The translations under genes were made by a program, and so were the position numbers. A stretch of DNA of 64,000 bases from Luxibacter massiliensis (lineage in GTDB: Bacteria > Bacillota > Clostridia > Lachnospirales > Lachnospiraceae), in assembly GCF_900604355.1 (NCBI RefSeq), contig NZ_UWOE01000001.1, positions 2,852,001 to 2,916,000 on the forward strand. The letters run 5' to 3'. Under the pieces are notes generated by a model that saw nothing but the letters and a program-made list of their open reading frames with translations, ran no database searches and was not told where the DNA came from. Below are positions 35,073 to 44,401 of the stretch, in pieces (positions within the stretch are counted from its first letter, which is position 1; each line of letters begins with the position of its first letter).

Positions 35073-35360
35073 ATGAGCAGAAGAACAGACAAAAAAAAAT
35101 TTAAAAAACAACTCCAGGCAGCACCTGGGCAAAACGCAAGCACTACAGCAGGCGCTGGCCAGGAGCCTGTAATCAATTTTTATATCCAATATCAGAATAC
35201 TGAATACTTGTCCAGAGATATCATCCATATGATCCGTCAAAAGTGCCTGGCGGACGAAACAGAGGACATTGTGGAAAAAGAAATAAATATTTATCTGAAA
35301 CCTGAAGATAAAAAGGCTTATTATACATATAGAGATGTAAAGGGCAGTATAGACTTATAA
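35073..35360 (+). CDS. Small protein, DUF6465-like
   Basis: 95 residues. A very basic and Gln/Ala-rich N-terminus (RRTDKKKFKKQLQAAPG) is followed by a conserved-looking domain with INFYIQYQNTEYLSRDI and YLKPEDKKAYYTYRD, which I associate with DUF6465 in Lachnospiraceae (from memory, unverified). The lysine-rich start could contact nucleic acid. AAGGAGGG precedes the ATG. Function unknown. Confidence 0.68.
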   Translation: MSRRTDKKKFKKQLQAAPGQNASTTAGAGQEPVINFYIQYQNTEYLSRDIIHMIRQKCLADETEDIVEKEINIYLKPEDKKAYYTYRDVKGSIDL

Positions 35361-35415
35361 AATATGTCCCTGCATACAGCACACTTTCTTTTCCTGCAGG
35401 ACTTATATTGCTGCA

Positions 35416-35440
35416 GTGCCTGGGGTTAACCCCCAGGCAC
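35416..35440. terminator. Hairpin between convergent genes
   Basis: GTGCCTGGGG and CCCCAGGCAC form a perfect 10-bp stem with a 5-nt loop, between the DUF6465-like gene and the 3' end of glnN. There is no T tract; a bidirectional terminator or mRNA 3' end stabiliser is likely. Confidence 0.5.
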
Positions 35441-35466
35441 GATTCCGCTTCATTGGTACCTATGTA

Positions 35467-37581
35467 TTATACTTCAAAAATCAGGTCTCCATAGGAAGGC
35501 ATTGGCCACACATCTTTATCCACAATCATTTCCAGCTTATCTACCGGTGCGCGCAGAACCTCCATTGCAGGGACAACTTCAGAATAATAGAAATTGGCCT
35601 GGACTGCCCCCTCCTCTTTTTTTGCCGCTTCATCAGCAAGTACTATCAGTGCATTCAGCGCCTGTTTCGTTTCCAGCAAAAGTGCGGAGACCTCCTTTAG
35701 CAGTTCTGACTGTACGGTTGCGTCGGCTCCCGCCTCCCTGACTGAGATCACTGTATCTGACAGTATTTTTGTATAATTCATGATAGCAGGGATAATATGC
35801 TTACTTGCCATGTCTATCATTGTACGCGCTTCAATATTAATCGCCTTTGCATAAGATTCATACTGGATCTCTGCCCTTGACTCTAACTCCGTCCTTGTAA
35901 AAACATTAAATTTCTCGAAAAGCTGTACAGCCTTATCTGTCGTCATTGCCGGAATCGCATCAACCATTGAGCAAATATTAGGCAGGCCACGCCTTTTTGC
36001 CTCCTCAACCCATGCCTCAGAGTATCCGTCTCCGTTAAATACAATTCTCTGGTTCTCAACAGCATATTCCTTGATCAGGTCATGTACGGCCTTGTCAAAA
36101 TCATCTGCTTCCTCCAAAACATCGCATACGTCGGAAAACGCCTCTGCCGCTATAGTATTGAGCACTACATTGGGCGCTGCTACAGAATCCCGTGAACCCA
36201 CCATTCGGAATTCGAATTTATTTCCTGTAAATGCAAAGGGTGATGTCCTGTTCCTGTCCGTAGCATCCTTTGCAAGATCTGGCAGAGTCTTCACCCCTGT
36301 CTCTAGTTTGCCGCCTTTGAGACTGTGGGTGGCCTCACCTGTGCTGATTAACTGCTCCAGCACATCCTCAAGCTGTTCACCCAGGAATACAGATATAATA
36401 GCCGGCGGAGCCTCATTGGCCCCCAGCCTGTGGTCATTGCCCGGGTCAGCGGCAGATTCACGCAGCAAATCCGCATGCTTATTAACTGCTTTCAGAATAC
36501 ATGTCAGCACAAGCAGGAACTGCGTATTCTCGTGGGGCGTCCTGCCCGGCTCCAGCATATTAATGCCATCGTCTGTAATCAAGGACCAATTATTGTGCTT
36601 TCCTGATCCATTCACACCTGCAAATGGTTTCTCATGAAGCAGGCACTTCATACCGTGCTTTCCGGCAATACGCTTTAAGGTCTGCATAATCAGTTGGTTG
36701 TGGTCTACTGCAATATTTGCCTCGGCATAAATGGGAGCCAGTTCATGCTGCGCAGGCGCCACCTCATTATGCTGCGTCTTAGCTGACACCCCGACTTTCC
36801 ATAGCTCTTCATTGACATCCTTCATAAACGCCGCAATCCGCTGGCGTATAGTCCCAAAATAGTGGTCATCCAATTCCTGCCCTTTTGGCGGCATGGCGCC
36901 AAACAACGTGCGTCCCGTATATATTAAGTCTTTTCTCAATCTGAACTTCTCTGCATCTACCAGAAAATATTCTTGTTCGGCCCCCACAGAAGGTGTCACC
37001 TTCTTCGACGTTGTATTGCCAAAAAGCCTAAGCAGCCTAAGCGCCTGGATATTTACTGCCTCCATAGAGCGCAGCAGAGGAGTTTTCTGATCCAACGCCT
37101 CTCCTCTATATGAACAAAATGCTGTTGGAATACAGAGTGTGGCCCCCGCCGCATCCTGCCTTACAAAAGCAGGTGATGTACAGTCCCATGCAGTATATCC
37201 CCTTGCCTCAAAAGTTGCACGGAGGCCTCCAGACGGAAAGGATGATGCATCTGGCTCCCCCTTAATCAGCTCCTTGCCCGAGAAGCTCATCAGTACTTTG
37301 CCGCTGGGAAGAGGTGCCGAAATAAATGAATCATGCTTCTCGGCCGTCACTCCTGTCAGGGGTTGGAACCAGTGTGTATAGTGGGTCGCCCCCTTCTCAA
37401 TTGCCCATTCCTTCATCTCATGGGCAATTACATCTGCAGTCTCAAGATCCAATTCCTTCCCCTCTTCTATAGTTTTCTTCAGATTTTTGTAGATTTTTTT
37501 TGGCAGACGCTCCTGCATGACAGTATCATTAAATACATTTTCTCCGAAAATTTCCGCTACATTGATCAATTCACTGCCCAT
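35467..37581 (-). CDS. glnN: Glutamine synthetase, type III
   Basis: 704 residues, the normal length for GSIII and far longer than GSI/GSII. It makes glutamine from glutamate, ammonium and ATP. The N-terminus (FNDTVMQERLPKKIYKNLKK) and motifs HWFQPLTGVTAEKHDSF, PCA-like KTQHNEVAPAQHELAPI and NGSGKHNNWSL are GSIII signatures. A terminator-like hairpin sits between a good promoter and the start codon, so expression may be controlled by antitermination, as reported for some clostridial nitrogen genes. Confidence 0.95.
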   Translation of the reverse strand: MGSELINVAEIFGENVFNDTVMQERLPKKIYKNLKKTIEEGKELDLETADVIAHEMKEWAIEKGATHYTHWFQPLTGVTAEKHDSFISAPLPSGKVLMSFSGKELIKGEPDASSFPSGGLRATFEARGYTAWDCTSPAFVRQDAAGATLCIPTAFCSYRGEALDQKTPLLRSMEAVNIQALRLLRLFGNTTSKKVTPSVGAEQEYFLVDAEKFRLRKDLIYTGRTLFGAMPPKGQELDDHYFGTIRQRIAAFMKDVNEELWKVGVSAKTQHNEVAPAQHELAPIYAEANIAVDHNQLIMQTLKRIAGKHGMKCLLHEKPFAGVNGSGKHNNWSLITDDGINMLEPGRTPHENTQFLLVLTCILKAVNKHADLLRESAADPGNDHRLGANEAPPAIISVFLGEQLEDVLEQLISTGEATHSLKGGKLETGVKTLPDLAKDATDRNRTSPFAFTGNKFEFRMVGSRDSVAAPNVVLNTIAAEAFSDVCDVLEEADDFDKAVHDLIKEYAVENQRIVFNGDGYSEAWVEEAKRRGLPNICSMVDAIPAMTTDKAVQLFEKFNVFTRTELESRAEIQYESYAKAINIEARTMIDMASKHIIPAIMNYTKILSDTVISVREAGADATVQSELLKEVSALLLETKQALNALIVLADEAAKKEEGAVQANFYYSEVVPAMEVLRAPVDKLEMIVDKDVWPMPSYGDLIFEV

Positions 37582-37614
37582 AATCTTTCCTTCCTCTCTG
37601 CTTCCCTATATTAT

Positions 37615-37649
37615 AAAAAAGGCACTCCAAAATATTTTGGAACGCCTTT
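37615..37649 (-). terminator. Terminator-like hairpin in the fba-glnN gap
   Basis: Minus-strand AAAGGCGTTCCAAAAT pairs with ATTTTGGAGTGCCTTT (one wobble or mismatch) and is followed by TTTTTT. It lies 82 bp after the fba stop and 37 bp before the glnN start, downstream of a probable glnN promoter, so it could act as a terminator for fba or as an attenuator for glnN. Confidence 0.8.
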
Positions 37650-37668
37650 GTTTATATTTACCTTTGCT

Positions 37669-37697
37669 AGTATAACTCACCTGCCATAAAAAGGCAA
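37669..37697 (-). promoter_or_regulatory. Probable glnN promoter
   Basis: Minus-strand TTGCCT (37697-37692), 17 bp, TATACT (37674-37669). The predicted start (about 37662) is only about 13 nt before the terminator-like hairpin. Confidence 0.6.
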
Positions 37698-37730
37698 GCA
37701 AAAATATTATTTTTACTGAAACATATGCAA

Positions 37731-38597
37731 CTATTCAGCTTTGCCAACTGACCCAAAAAGTTCCATCTTCTCTTTTACAGTTTCCATAATAGCATCTGTA
37801 CCCGGCTTAAGCAATTTACGCGGGTCAAACCCTTTGCCTTCCAGATCCTTCCCTGACTCAACATATTTGCGGGTTGCTGCTGCAAATGAGAGCTGGCATT
37901 CAGTATTGACATTGATCTTTGCCACACCCAGGTCAATGGCCTTTTTGATCATGTCCTCAGGTATGCCTGTACCACCGTGGAGCACCAGAGGCATATCTCC
38001 TGTAAGCTGCTGGATTGCATCCAAAGTTTCAAAGCTTAATCCTTCCCAATTCTCAGGATATTTCCCATGGATATTTCCAATTCCTGCTGCCAGAAAATCA
38101 ATTCCCAGGTCAGCAATCATCTTGCACTCTTTGGGGTCTGCACATTCACCTCTGCCAATAACGCCATCCTCTTCGCCGCCAATAGATCCTACTTCTGCCT
38201 CCAGCGACATGCCATGCTCTTTTACGATCCCTACAAGCTCCTTCGTTTTGGCAATATTCTCCTCGATGGGATAGTGGGACCCGTCAAACATGATGGAAGA
38301 AAACCCTGCTTCCACACATTTCATGCATCCTTCGTAGCTGCCGTGATCCAAGTGCAAAGCTACTGGAACTGTTATATTGAGCTCTTCCAGCATACCGTTC
38401 ACCATGCCCACAACCGTCTTATATCCTGCCATATATTTCCCTGCGCCTTCAGATACGCCTAAAATAACTGGTGATTTACATTCCTGGGCAACTGTCAGAA
38501 TCGCCTTTGTCCATTCCAGGTTGTTGATGTTAAACTGCCCTACTGCATAATGGCCAGCCTTTGCTTTCTGAAGCATTTCTTTTGCTGATACTAACAT
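37731..38597 (-). CDS. fba: Class II fructose-bisphosphate aldolase
   Basis: 288 residues. A zinc-dependent aldolase of glycolysis, cleaving fructose 1,6-bisphosphate (tagatose-bisphosphate cannot be excluded from sequence). Zinc and catalytic motifs are visible: LDHGSYEG (His-Asp), EAEVG, GIGNIHGKYP and VLHGGTGIP. The N-terminus VSAKEMLQKAKAGHYAVGQFN is typical. The start at 38597 is chosen as GGAGG lies 8 nt upstream. A promoter and a structured leader of about 180 nt precede it. Confidence 0.95.
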   Translation of the reverse strand: MLVSAKEMLQKAKAGHYAVGQFNINNLEWTKAILTVAQECKSPVILGVSEGAGKYMAGYKTVVGMVNGMLEELNITVPVALHLDHGSYEGCMKCVEAGFSSIMFDGSHYPIEENIAKTKELVGIVKEHGMSLEAEVGSIGGEEDGVIGRGECADPKECKMIADLGIDFLAAGIGNIHGKYPENWEGLSFETLDAIQQLTGDMPLVLHGGTGIPEDMIKKAIDLGVAKINVNTECQLSFAAATRKYVESGKDLEGKGFDPRKLLKPGTDAIMETVKEKMELFGSVGKAE

Positions 38598-38626
38598 ATT
38601 CTCTTCCTCCACTTCTATACACTAAC

Positions 38627-38814
38627 CCGCAGCTTGCCTGCGGAGCCGCCTGTAAAGGCATAAGTTACAGGATGCCTCCCGGAGAAACTCTGGTTTTGCG
38701 GACTTCCCCACATCGCCGCCCCGTTTGGGCATATGCAGGTGCCTCCACGATGCCACTGCAAATCCGTCGGCACCCCACTTGTTTCATTATATCCTATCAG
38801 AGGAAAAAAGACAA
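38627..38814 (-). promoter_or_regulatory. fba promoter and structured leader
   Basis: Minus-strand TTGTCT (38814-38809), 17 bp, TATAAT (38791-38786). The leader to the fba start is about 180 nt and is rich in stems, including CCTGTAA/TTACAGG (38649-38671) and CCGCAG/CTGCGG (38627-38643). No RNA family was recognised. Confidence 0.55.
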
Positions 38815-38842
38815 TCCGCAAAAAGCATTTTTGGCCTGCCTT

Positions 38843-39154
38843 TCATCGCCCTGCCTGGGCCATCAGCTCCTGGGCCTGCTTTACAACCGCCGCCCCATTC
38901 ATGCGTCCGTAATCTTTCATATCGATCACTGCAACAGGGACGTCTCCCGCAATTTTTGACACATTATCCTTTTCAAAACGAATCTGGGGCCCCAACAAAA
39001 TACAGTCGGCCTCTGGGACAATGCTCTCAGCCATCTGGATTCCTACGGCCTGTATTGCACACTCAAATCCTTCCTTTTTAGCAGCCTGCTTCATCTTTTC
39101 TACCATCATGCTAGTTGATAATCCTGCAGCACATATTAAATATATTTTTTTCAT
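38843..39154 (-). CDS. PTS lactose/cellobiose-family IIB component
   Basis: 103 residues. The phospho-cysteine loop CAAGLSTSMM (Cys8) is at the N-terminus, typical of the IIB-Lac/Cel type. It passes phosphate from IIA to the sugar entering through IIC. Its ATG overlaps the IIA stop by one base. It is the last gene of the IIC-GH1-IIA-IIB operon. Confidence 0.93.
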   Translation of the reverse strand: MKKIYLICAAGLSTSMMVEKMKQAAKKEGFECAIQAVGIQMAESIVPEADCILLGPQIRFEKDNVSKIAGDVPVAVIDMKDYGRMNGAAVVKQAQELMAQAGR

Positions 39155-39462
39155 TAATTTAACCTCCTGTATAATTCTACCATTTCTTTAGCCAAATCCA
39201 CAAAAGTAATACTGTTCATCAAATGATCCTGTGCGTGGATTAGCAGGATGCTGAAGGGCGCTTTTTCCCCGTTTGCCTCTTTGACAAGCAGCTCAGTCTG
39301 CGCGGCATGTGCCTTTTGCTGCATTTCCTTTGCTTCATCTAGCTTTTTCACGGCTCCGTCAAAATCACCCTTTTTTGCCATCTGTATTCCTTCAAAGGCA
39401 AGTGATTTTGCCTCCCCGGAATTTACAATTATATTCAACAAATATTCTTCTTGATTCTCCAT
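39154..39462 (-). CDS. PTS lactose/cellobiose-family IIA component
   Basis: 102 residues from the ATG at 39462 (TAGGAG 10 nt upstream; a longer frame upstream has no such site). Helical IIA-Lac/Cel fold; the likely phospho-acceptor is the His in LLIHAQDHLM near residue 78. Length is standard for the trimeric IIA-Lac/Cel proteins. It lies between the GH1 gene and the IIB gene. Confidence 0.93.
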   Translation of the reverse strand: MENQEEYLLNIIVNSGEAKSLAFEGIQMAKKGDFDGAVKKLDEAKEMQQKAHAAQTELLVKEANGEKAPFSILLIHAQDHLMNSITFVDLAKEMVELYRRLN

Positions 39463-39475
39463 GCGTTTTATACTC

Positions 39476-40843
39476 CTATTCACTGCACATATCTGACAGG
39501 GATATTTCACCTTTTATGAAATCCCTGTACCAATATCCGCTCTTTTTAATGCTGCGTTTTAGAGTCTCAAAATCAACTCCCACCAGTCCATATCTTTTCT
39601 GATAGCCATTTGTCCATGACAAAAGGTCAATAGCCGACCATACATAATAGGCAGCAATATCAATTCCCTGCCTGCTTAAACCTTCAATCACATTCAGGTG
39701 CCTGCTTAAATATGAGATTCTCTCATCATCCTGGAACTCCCCGGCTTCATTCATTTGGTCGTCAAATCCAATCCCATTTTCAGCAATAATAATTTCCTGC
39801 TTCCCATAATCATTATAAATTTGCCTGAGAAGATTTTCAACTCCAGACGGGTAAATTTCCCATCCCCATTTTGTGTACTCCCCATCGGGAACCCTGACGT
39901 AGGAAAATCTGTCTTCTATATTCTCACTGTCCAGTTTCCCTGCCTTTACAACTCTCCTCATATAATAATTAATACCGAGATAATCCCCTGTATACTCCTC
40001 CATTAGCTGGTAGTCTGTATCTTTTATAACAGGGGCGTGGTACGTTTTCTGGCAGTATTCCAGCATCTCAGGTGGATAGTGCCCTGTCAGGGCCGGACGT
40101 ATGTACCAGTCTGACAGAAAATCATAAGCAATTTTTCTAGCCTCCAAGTTTTCTGGTGTCTCCTCCAGCACGTCAACAGGCATGGGGTTGAGGACAATTC
40201 CAATTTTCCCCTCCATATCCATTTCCCTAAACAACTTAATCGCGCGGGCACTGGCCAGGTTATAATGATGAGATACCTGTATGGCATGCCCATAATTTTT
40301 CTCCTGAGGGGGGTGGGTCCCCTGGATATATCCCTCTATTACTTCAGAGGCTGGCTCATTAATTGTAGCCCACAGCCTGACTCTCCCTTTAAAATGGCTA
40401 AACAGAATACGGCAGTACTCCAGATAATCCTCAATAACTTCCGGGTTAAGCCACCCTCCCTTTTTCAATAGAGGCAGCGGCAGGTCCCAATGATATAAGG
40501 TCAGGTAAGGTTCTATTCCATACTGATTCAATGTATCTACTATAAAATCATAGAAATCTAGTCCTTTTTGGTTGATCTCCCCTGTCCCCTCTGGCAAAAT
40601 CCTGGACCATGAGACAGAAAAACGGTAACTCTTCAGTCCAATCTCTTTAAAAAGCTTTAAATCTTCTGCCACATGGTGATAATGGTCCACCGCCCTGGAG
40701 CCATCATAACCCAGATCATTTAATTCATAATATTCATCCCAGGAATTTTTTCCTTTTCCATCACAGAAAGCGGCTCCCTCTACCTGATAAGCAGCCGTGG
40801 CCGCTCCCCAGAGTATTTTACTTCTGACATCCTCCTGCTTCAT
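39476..40843 (-). CDS. GH1 phospho-beta-glucosidase/beta-glucosidase
   Basis: 455 residues. A glycoside hydrolase family 1 enzyme: acid/base region TINEPASE, nucleophile in IIAENGIGFDD, and N-terminal LWGAATAAYQVEGA. In this operon it most likely hydrolyses a phosphorylated beta-glucoside such as cellobiose-6-phosphate after PTS uptake. GGAGG lies 8 nt before the ATG at 40843, 2 bp after the IIC stop. Specificity between phospho-glucoside and phospho-galactoside is not certain. Confidence 0.9.
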   Translation of the reverse strand: MKQEDVRSKILWGAATAAYQVEGAAFCDGKGKNSWDEYYELNDLGYDGSRAVDHYHHVAEDLKLFKEIGLKSYRFSVSWSRILPEGTGEINQKGLDFYDFIVDTLNQYGIEPYLTLYHWDLPLPLLKKGGWLNPEVIEDYLEYCRILFSHFKGRVRLWATINEPASEVIEGYIQGTHPPQEKNYGHAIQVSHHYNLASARAIKLFREMDMEGKIGIVLNPMPVDVLEETPENLEARKIAYDFLSDWYIRPALTGHYPPEMLEYCQKTYHAPVIKDTDYQLMEEYTGDYLGINYYMRRVVKAGKLDSENIEDRFSYVRVPDGEYTKWGWEIYPSGVENLLRQIYNDYGKQEIIIAENGIGFDDQMNEAGEFQDDERISYLSRHLNVIEGLSRQGIDIAAYYVWSAIDLLSWTNGYQKRYGLVGVDFETLKRSIKKSGYWYRDFIKGEISLSDMCSE

Positions 40844-40844
40844 T

Positions 40845-42239
40845 TTATTCGCCTCCTTCGTTTCCATCGCTGGCCTCCATGTCCTCTAAAACCAACTGTT
40901 TTTCATAGGATTTAAAGAATGGATACCAGATAACCAAGTCTACTATAATCAGCAGAATCACCCATATAAATGCTTTGAAATCCATGGTGGATATGGCTGC
41001 CCCTATTGGAGCGGGTGTCGTCCATGGCACATAGGTAAAAGTCTTTCCAATGATATCCACATACATAATTAGATATGTGAGAACCCCGTTTACTGTTTGG
41101 GCCAGAATAAACGGAATGGCAAGCGTAGGGTTTAAAACAATAGGGGTACCGAAAATCAAAGGTTCATTGATATTGAAAATAGAGGGCACAATGGCCAGCC
41201 TTCCCAACGTTTTCAGTTGTTTCGACTTGCTTCTGAGCATCAGTATATTCAGTCCGATTGTAGCGCCGGCACCTCCCAGGATCATGAAAAATGCCCTAAA
41301 TGGTTCCGTATAAATATACTCCGGCATCAGTCCCTGGGTCACCAGTCCGGCGTTAGCTGTCAGGTTCCCCAACTCAAATGCCCCCACTACGCCACTTACT
41401 ATGGAGGATCCGTGGAGTCCCACAATCCAGAGCACCTGTGTCACTACAGAAATCAAAATAATCCCGAAGGGAGAATCCACCGCAACAACCAGTGGTTTAA
41501 ATAAGGCTTTGATCAACTCGGGAATCAATAATCCACCGCTTACCTTCTGTATGAGCAGGCTGATCAGAAAAATGCCTACTGCATTGATAACTAATGGAAT
41601 AATAGAAGCAAAGGATGCCTTCACAGGCGCCGGTACTGCATCCGGCATTTTAATAAACATGCCTTTCTCCTGCAGAAGCCGCGTTATCTCAGTAGTAAGA
41701 AGGGCAAGTATGATGGCAGTAAAGATCCCCTCTGCACCCAAAAATCCCGTTGGTATTAAGACTGCCTGGTTTGCCAGCACCTCTTCCCCTGTCATCTGCG
41801 CTGTAATCCCTGCGGACATCACCCCCATATCAGAGGGCGCAGAAGTGATCATAAAACATACTGCTGAAATGATCATAGTTCCAACGGGATCCATTTTGTA
41901 TGATTTTGCCAGAGAGTGTGCAATGGCCAGGCAGATAAACATAGCCATCAACCCCATAGACGCCCTATACAGAAGTTCAATCTGCATCCCGTGTGCTACT
42001 GCCCACTCTTTCCATGCTATGAGAAACTTAAAAATAAAATTTGTGGGTTTCATAGTATCCAGGTTGACCGGCGGTGAGGTGACAATTAGCGTCATGCCTC
42101 CTAAAAGCGCCAGCGGCGTAGCGGCCACCATTCCGTCTCGTATAGCCTTTAAATGCCGCTGTTGTGAAACCTTATTGCCGAGCGGTATCAGCTTAGAATC
42201 CAGAAATTCCTCAAACCTATTTGTTTTTGCTGCATTCAT
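40845..42239 (-). CDS. celB: PTS lactose/cellobiose-family IIC permease
   Basis: 464 residues with about ten hydrophobic segments. The N-terminal RFEEFLDSKLIPLGNKVSQQ and the NINEPLIFGTPIVLNP motif (substrate binding, residues about 350-365) identify the Lac/Cel IIC family. It is the sugar channel in the inner membrane and takes its phosphate from the IIB encoded at 38843. It is the first gene of the operon and follows a hairpin with T tract. Confidence 0.93.
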   Translation of the reverse strand: MNAAKTNRFEEFLDSKLIPLGNKVSQQRHLKAIRDGMVAATPLALLGGMTLIVTSPPVNLDTMKPTNFIFKFLIAWKEWAVAHGMQIELLYRASMGLMAMFICLAIAHSLAKSYKMDPVGTMIISAVCFMITSAPSDMGVMSAGITAQMTGEEVLANQAVLIPTGFLGAEGIFTAIILALLTTEITRLLQEKGMFIKMPDAVPAPVKASFASIIPLVINAVGIFLISLLIQKVSGGLLIPELIKALFKPLVVAVDSPFGIILISVVTQVLWIVGLHGSSIVSGVVGAFELGNLTANAGLVTQGLMPEYIYTEPFRAFFMILGGAGATIGLNILMLRSKSKQLKTLGRLAIVPSIFNINEPLIFGTPIVLNPTLAIPFILAQTVNGVLTYLIMYVDIIGKTFTYVPWTTPAPIGAAISTMDFKAFIWVILLIIVDLVIWYPFFKSYEKQLVLEDMEASDGNEGGE

Positions 42240-42307
42240 TTCGTTCTTCCTCCTCTGGTATCTCTTTTATAATTCCATATTAGCACCTCCCTTATTTATC
42301 TCCAGCC

Positions 42308-42347
42308 AAAAAAAGTCCACATTCAATCTGGAAAATTTGAATGTGGA
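42308..42347 (-). terminator. Hairpin with T tract between the PRD regulator and celB
   Basis: TCCACATTCAA and TTGAATGTGGA form a perfect 11-bp stem, followed on the minus strand by TTTTTTT. It ends the regulator gene transcript; since the regulator is BglG-like in part, the site could also be a controlled terminator in front of celB. Confidence 0.75.
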
Positions 42348-42359
42348 ACTTATCTCAAT

Positions 42360-44279
42360 TCATGCATGTCCTAAAAAGGCGTCAAGGCTTTTTTTATTTA
42401 TTAAGTCCTGCACAGCGCTCTCATCCATGAGGAGCCGCATCGTTTCCTGATAAAACCTTTGGATGTTCTGATCCTCCCGGCTTCCCACGGATATCATAAA
42501 CACTGCCTGCACAACATTCCTCCCCCAGTCGATAGGCTGGCTGAGAATCCCTACTGCCACAAATGTTTCCCCACTCATAGCTTTATATGGATGGGGCATG
42601 GCAGCCAGGTTCCCGTAATCTGTAGTTGAAAGCCTCTCTCTGTGGAGCACAGATTCCTCAAAGCCTTCCGGCAGTTCCCTCACCGTCTGACAGGCCTGAC
42701 ATAAATGGTGGATTACCTGCTCCTTTGTATTGCCGCTGATCTGGAAAAAAAGCTTTTCTGAAAAATAGCCTCTCAAAAATCCATGGTTTCCCCTCCCCAG
42801 AATACGCCTGATATTTGCAATATCCTGACTATCTAAAAATAAATTCACCTCGTAAACCGGCACCGGCACCGGCTCTTTAATTGGTACAGTCGTGAATACA
42901 TAATCTATAGCATCAAAATTCATATTACCCAGCTCAAATAGGTTGCATATTTCGATCTTATTAATATATTTCCCAAACTCCTGCCTGTACTTAAAGGTCA
43001 AAAGCTGTGAGCTTCCCTTCCCCGAACTGCACACGATCAGAATATTACTGGGTTCCACATCGGGCTGCTGCTCTTCCAGCGCCAGTGCAAATATGAGGGC
43101 CAGATAGCCTGTCTCGTCCATGGGAATCTCTTTTTTATAATGTTCCTGCAGAATGACAGATGTACGCTCTGCAATGGTATAAGCGAATGGATAATTTTTT
43201 TGAATATCACTGAGCAGAGGGTTCACAAGAGGTATGTTATACTTAAGCCTGATGTCTAAAGGTACCATGTGCTGATTAAGGAGCATCAGCAGATCAAAGT
43301 TGTACCGCAGATCCAAATTAAACTCACCGCAGGCTGTCTCTACCATCTCCTGAACTAGATTATTTAGTTCTTCCCTGAAAACCAGATTCCCCTCTCCGCT
43401 GCTTCCTATCGTACGTTTGCCTGCCAAATGAATAGCCAGATATTCTTGTTCATCCGCGCTCATTTGAATAGGGTAATATTCCTCCAGTTTTTCCCGCAGG
43501 CACTCCACAAACTCAATATTGGACCTGTCAATCTGCACCTGGCTGCCCTCTGCAAATTTAATTTCTCTGCCAAGCCGGATCCTCCTGACTGAGATATAAA
43601 TATATTTGAGAAAATTATAAAACTGCATCTCTGTCAGGGAGACTCCCTGCTCTTTCATCAGCCCTTGGACGATATAAGCCAGTCTTTCCATCTCCTGGTT
43701 TTGTGTGCCCCTGAACATTTCAGAAGGTTTTTTCTGCTCCATAAACAGATCTACGAGGCAGTCTCTGATACTGGTTTCTTCTCCATAGGCCAAAATCCCA
43801 TACCCAGGCCTTCTTTTTATTTCTATCCCATACTGCCCAAGAATACTCTCTGTATTTTTCAGTGCTGTCTTCACACCACTTTCCGAGACATACAAGGCTT
43901 CGGAGAGTTCAGCGATTGTAATATAGTCACTGCGCCCAAGTAGATAAAACAGCAGAAAATCCGTACGCTCGCCGGGGGTAGAAGGTATAGGCCCATTCAC
44001 ATCTTCACTTTTTACCGACGAAAGAAGCTGCCTGACTTCCTTTTGTGATCCTGCCGCCAGCCTGAAGCCGAATCTAGGTTTCGATTCTATCTCAGCAGAA
44101 GCCGTACCTGCCTGGTTTAATACTCTGTTTATATTTTTAATCCGGCTTCTGACCGTCTTACTGCTGCATCCCAAATCAGCCGCAAGATCCGCCGCCGTCA
44201 TATACTCCCCGGAAGCAAGAATATCGAGAATCCTCCATTCCTCCCTGCTGAACATAATAAACCACTGCCCCCTTCCCAC
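42360..44279 (-). CDS. PRD-containing transcriptional regulator with EIIB/EIIA-like domains (LicR/MtlR type)
   Basis: 639 residues. Two N-terminal helix-turn-helix regions (about 18-75 and 100-160), two PRDs, an EIIB-Gat-like domain with the phospho-cysteine motif VCSSGKGSS, and an EIIA-Fru/Mtl-like domain with MPHPYKAMS. It senses PTS phosphorylation state and controls the adjacent beta-glucoside operon. Some PRD phospho-histidines appear lost: PRD1 reads LKYIYISVRRIR and PRD2 reads YLALIFALALEE where His would be expected, whereas IHLAG and NQHMVP remain. The GTG at 44279 has GGGAG 7 nt upstream; an ATG at 44255 is the alternative. Confidence 0.88.
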   Translation of the reverse strand: MGRGQWFIMFSREEWRILDILASGEYMTAADLAADLGCSSKTVRSRIKNINRVLNQAGTASAEIESKPRFGFRLAAGSQKEVRQLLSSVKSEDVNGPIPSTPGERTDFLLFYLLGRSDYITIAELSEALYVSESGVKTALKNTESILGQYGIEIKRRPGYGILAYGEETSIRDCLVDLFMEQKKPSEMFRGTQNQEMERLAYIVQGLMKEQGVSLTEMQFYNFLKYIYISVRRIRLGREIKFAEGSQVQIDRSNIEFVECLREKLEEYYPIQMSADEQEYLAIHLAGKRTIGSSGEGNLVFREELNNLVQEMVETACGEFNLDLRYNFDLLMLLNQHMVPLDIRLKYNIPLVNPLLSDIQKNYPFAYTIAERTSVILQEHYKKEIPMDETGYLALIFALALEEQQPDVEPSNILIVCSSGKGSSQLLTFKYRQEFGKYINKIEICNLFELGNMNFDAIDYVFTTVPIKEPVPVPVYEVNLFLDSQDIANIRRILGRGNHGFLRGYFSEKLFFQISGNTKEQVIHHLCQACQTVRELPEGFEESVLHRERLSTTDYGNLAAMPHPYKAMSGETFVAVGILSQPIDWGRNVVQAVFMISVGSREDQNIQRFYQETMRLLMDESAVQDLINKKSLDAFLGHA

Positions 44280-44348
44280 TGTTTAGCTCCCTGCGCATTT
44301 TCCTTTCTCTAATAGTATTTTGATTACCTTACTATCTTTCTATAAATT

Positions 44349-44390
44349 AAAAAAAGCCGGAACCCATATATCTATACTGGGTTACCCGGC
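44349..44390 (-). terminator. Terminator after tRNA-Glu
   Basis: GCCGG...AACCCA pairs with TGGGTT...CCGGC, followed by TTTTTTT on the minus strand. It lies 12 bp after the tRNA. Confidence 0.8.
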
Positions 44391-44401
44391 ATTTTCCAAA
44401 A

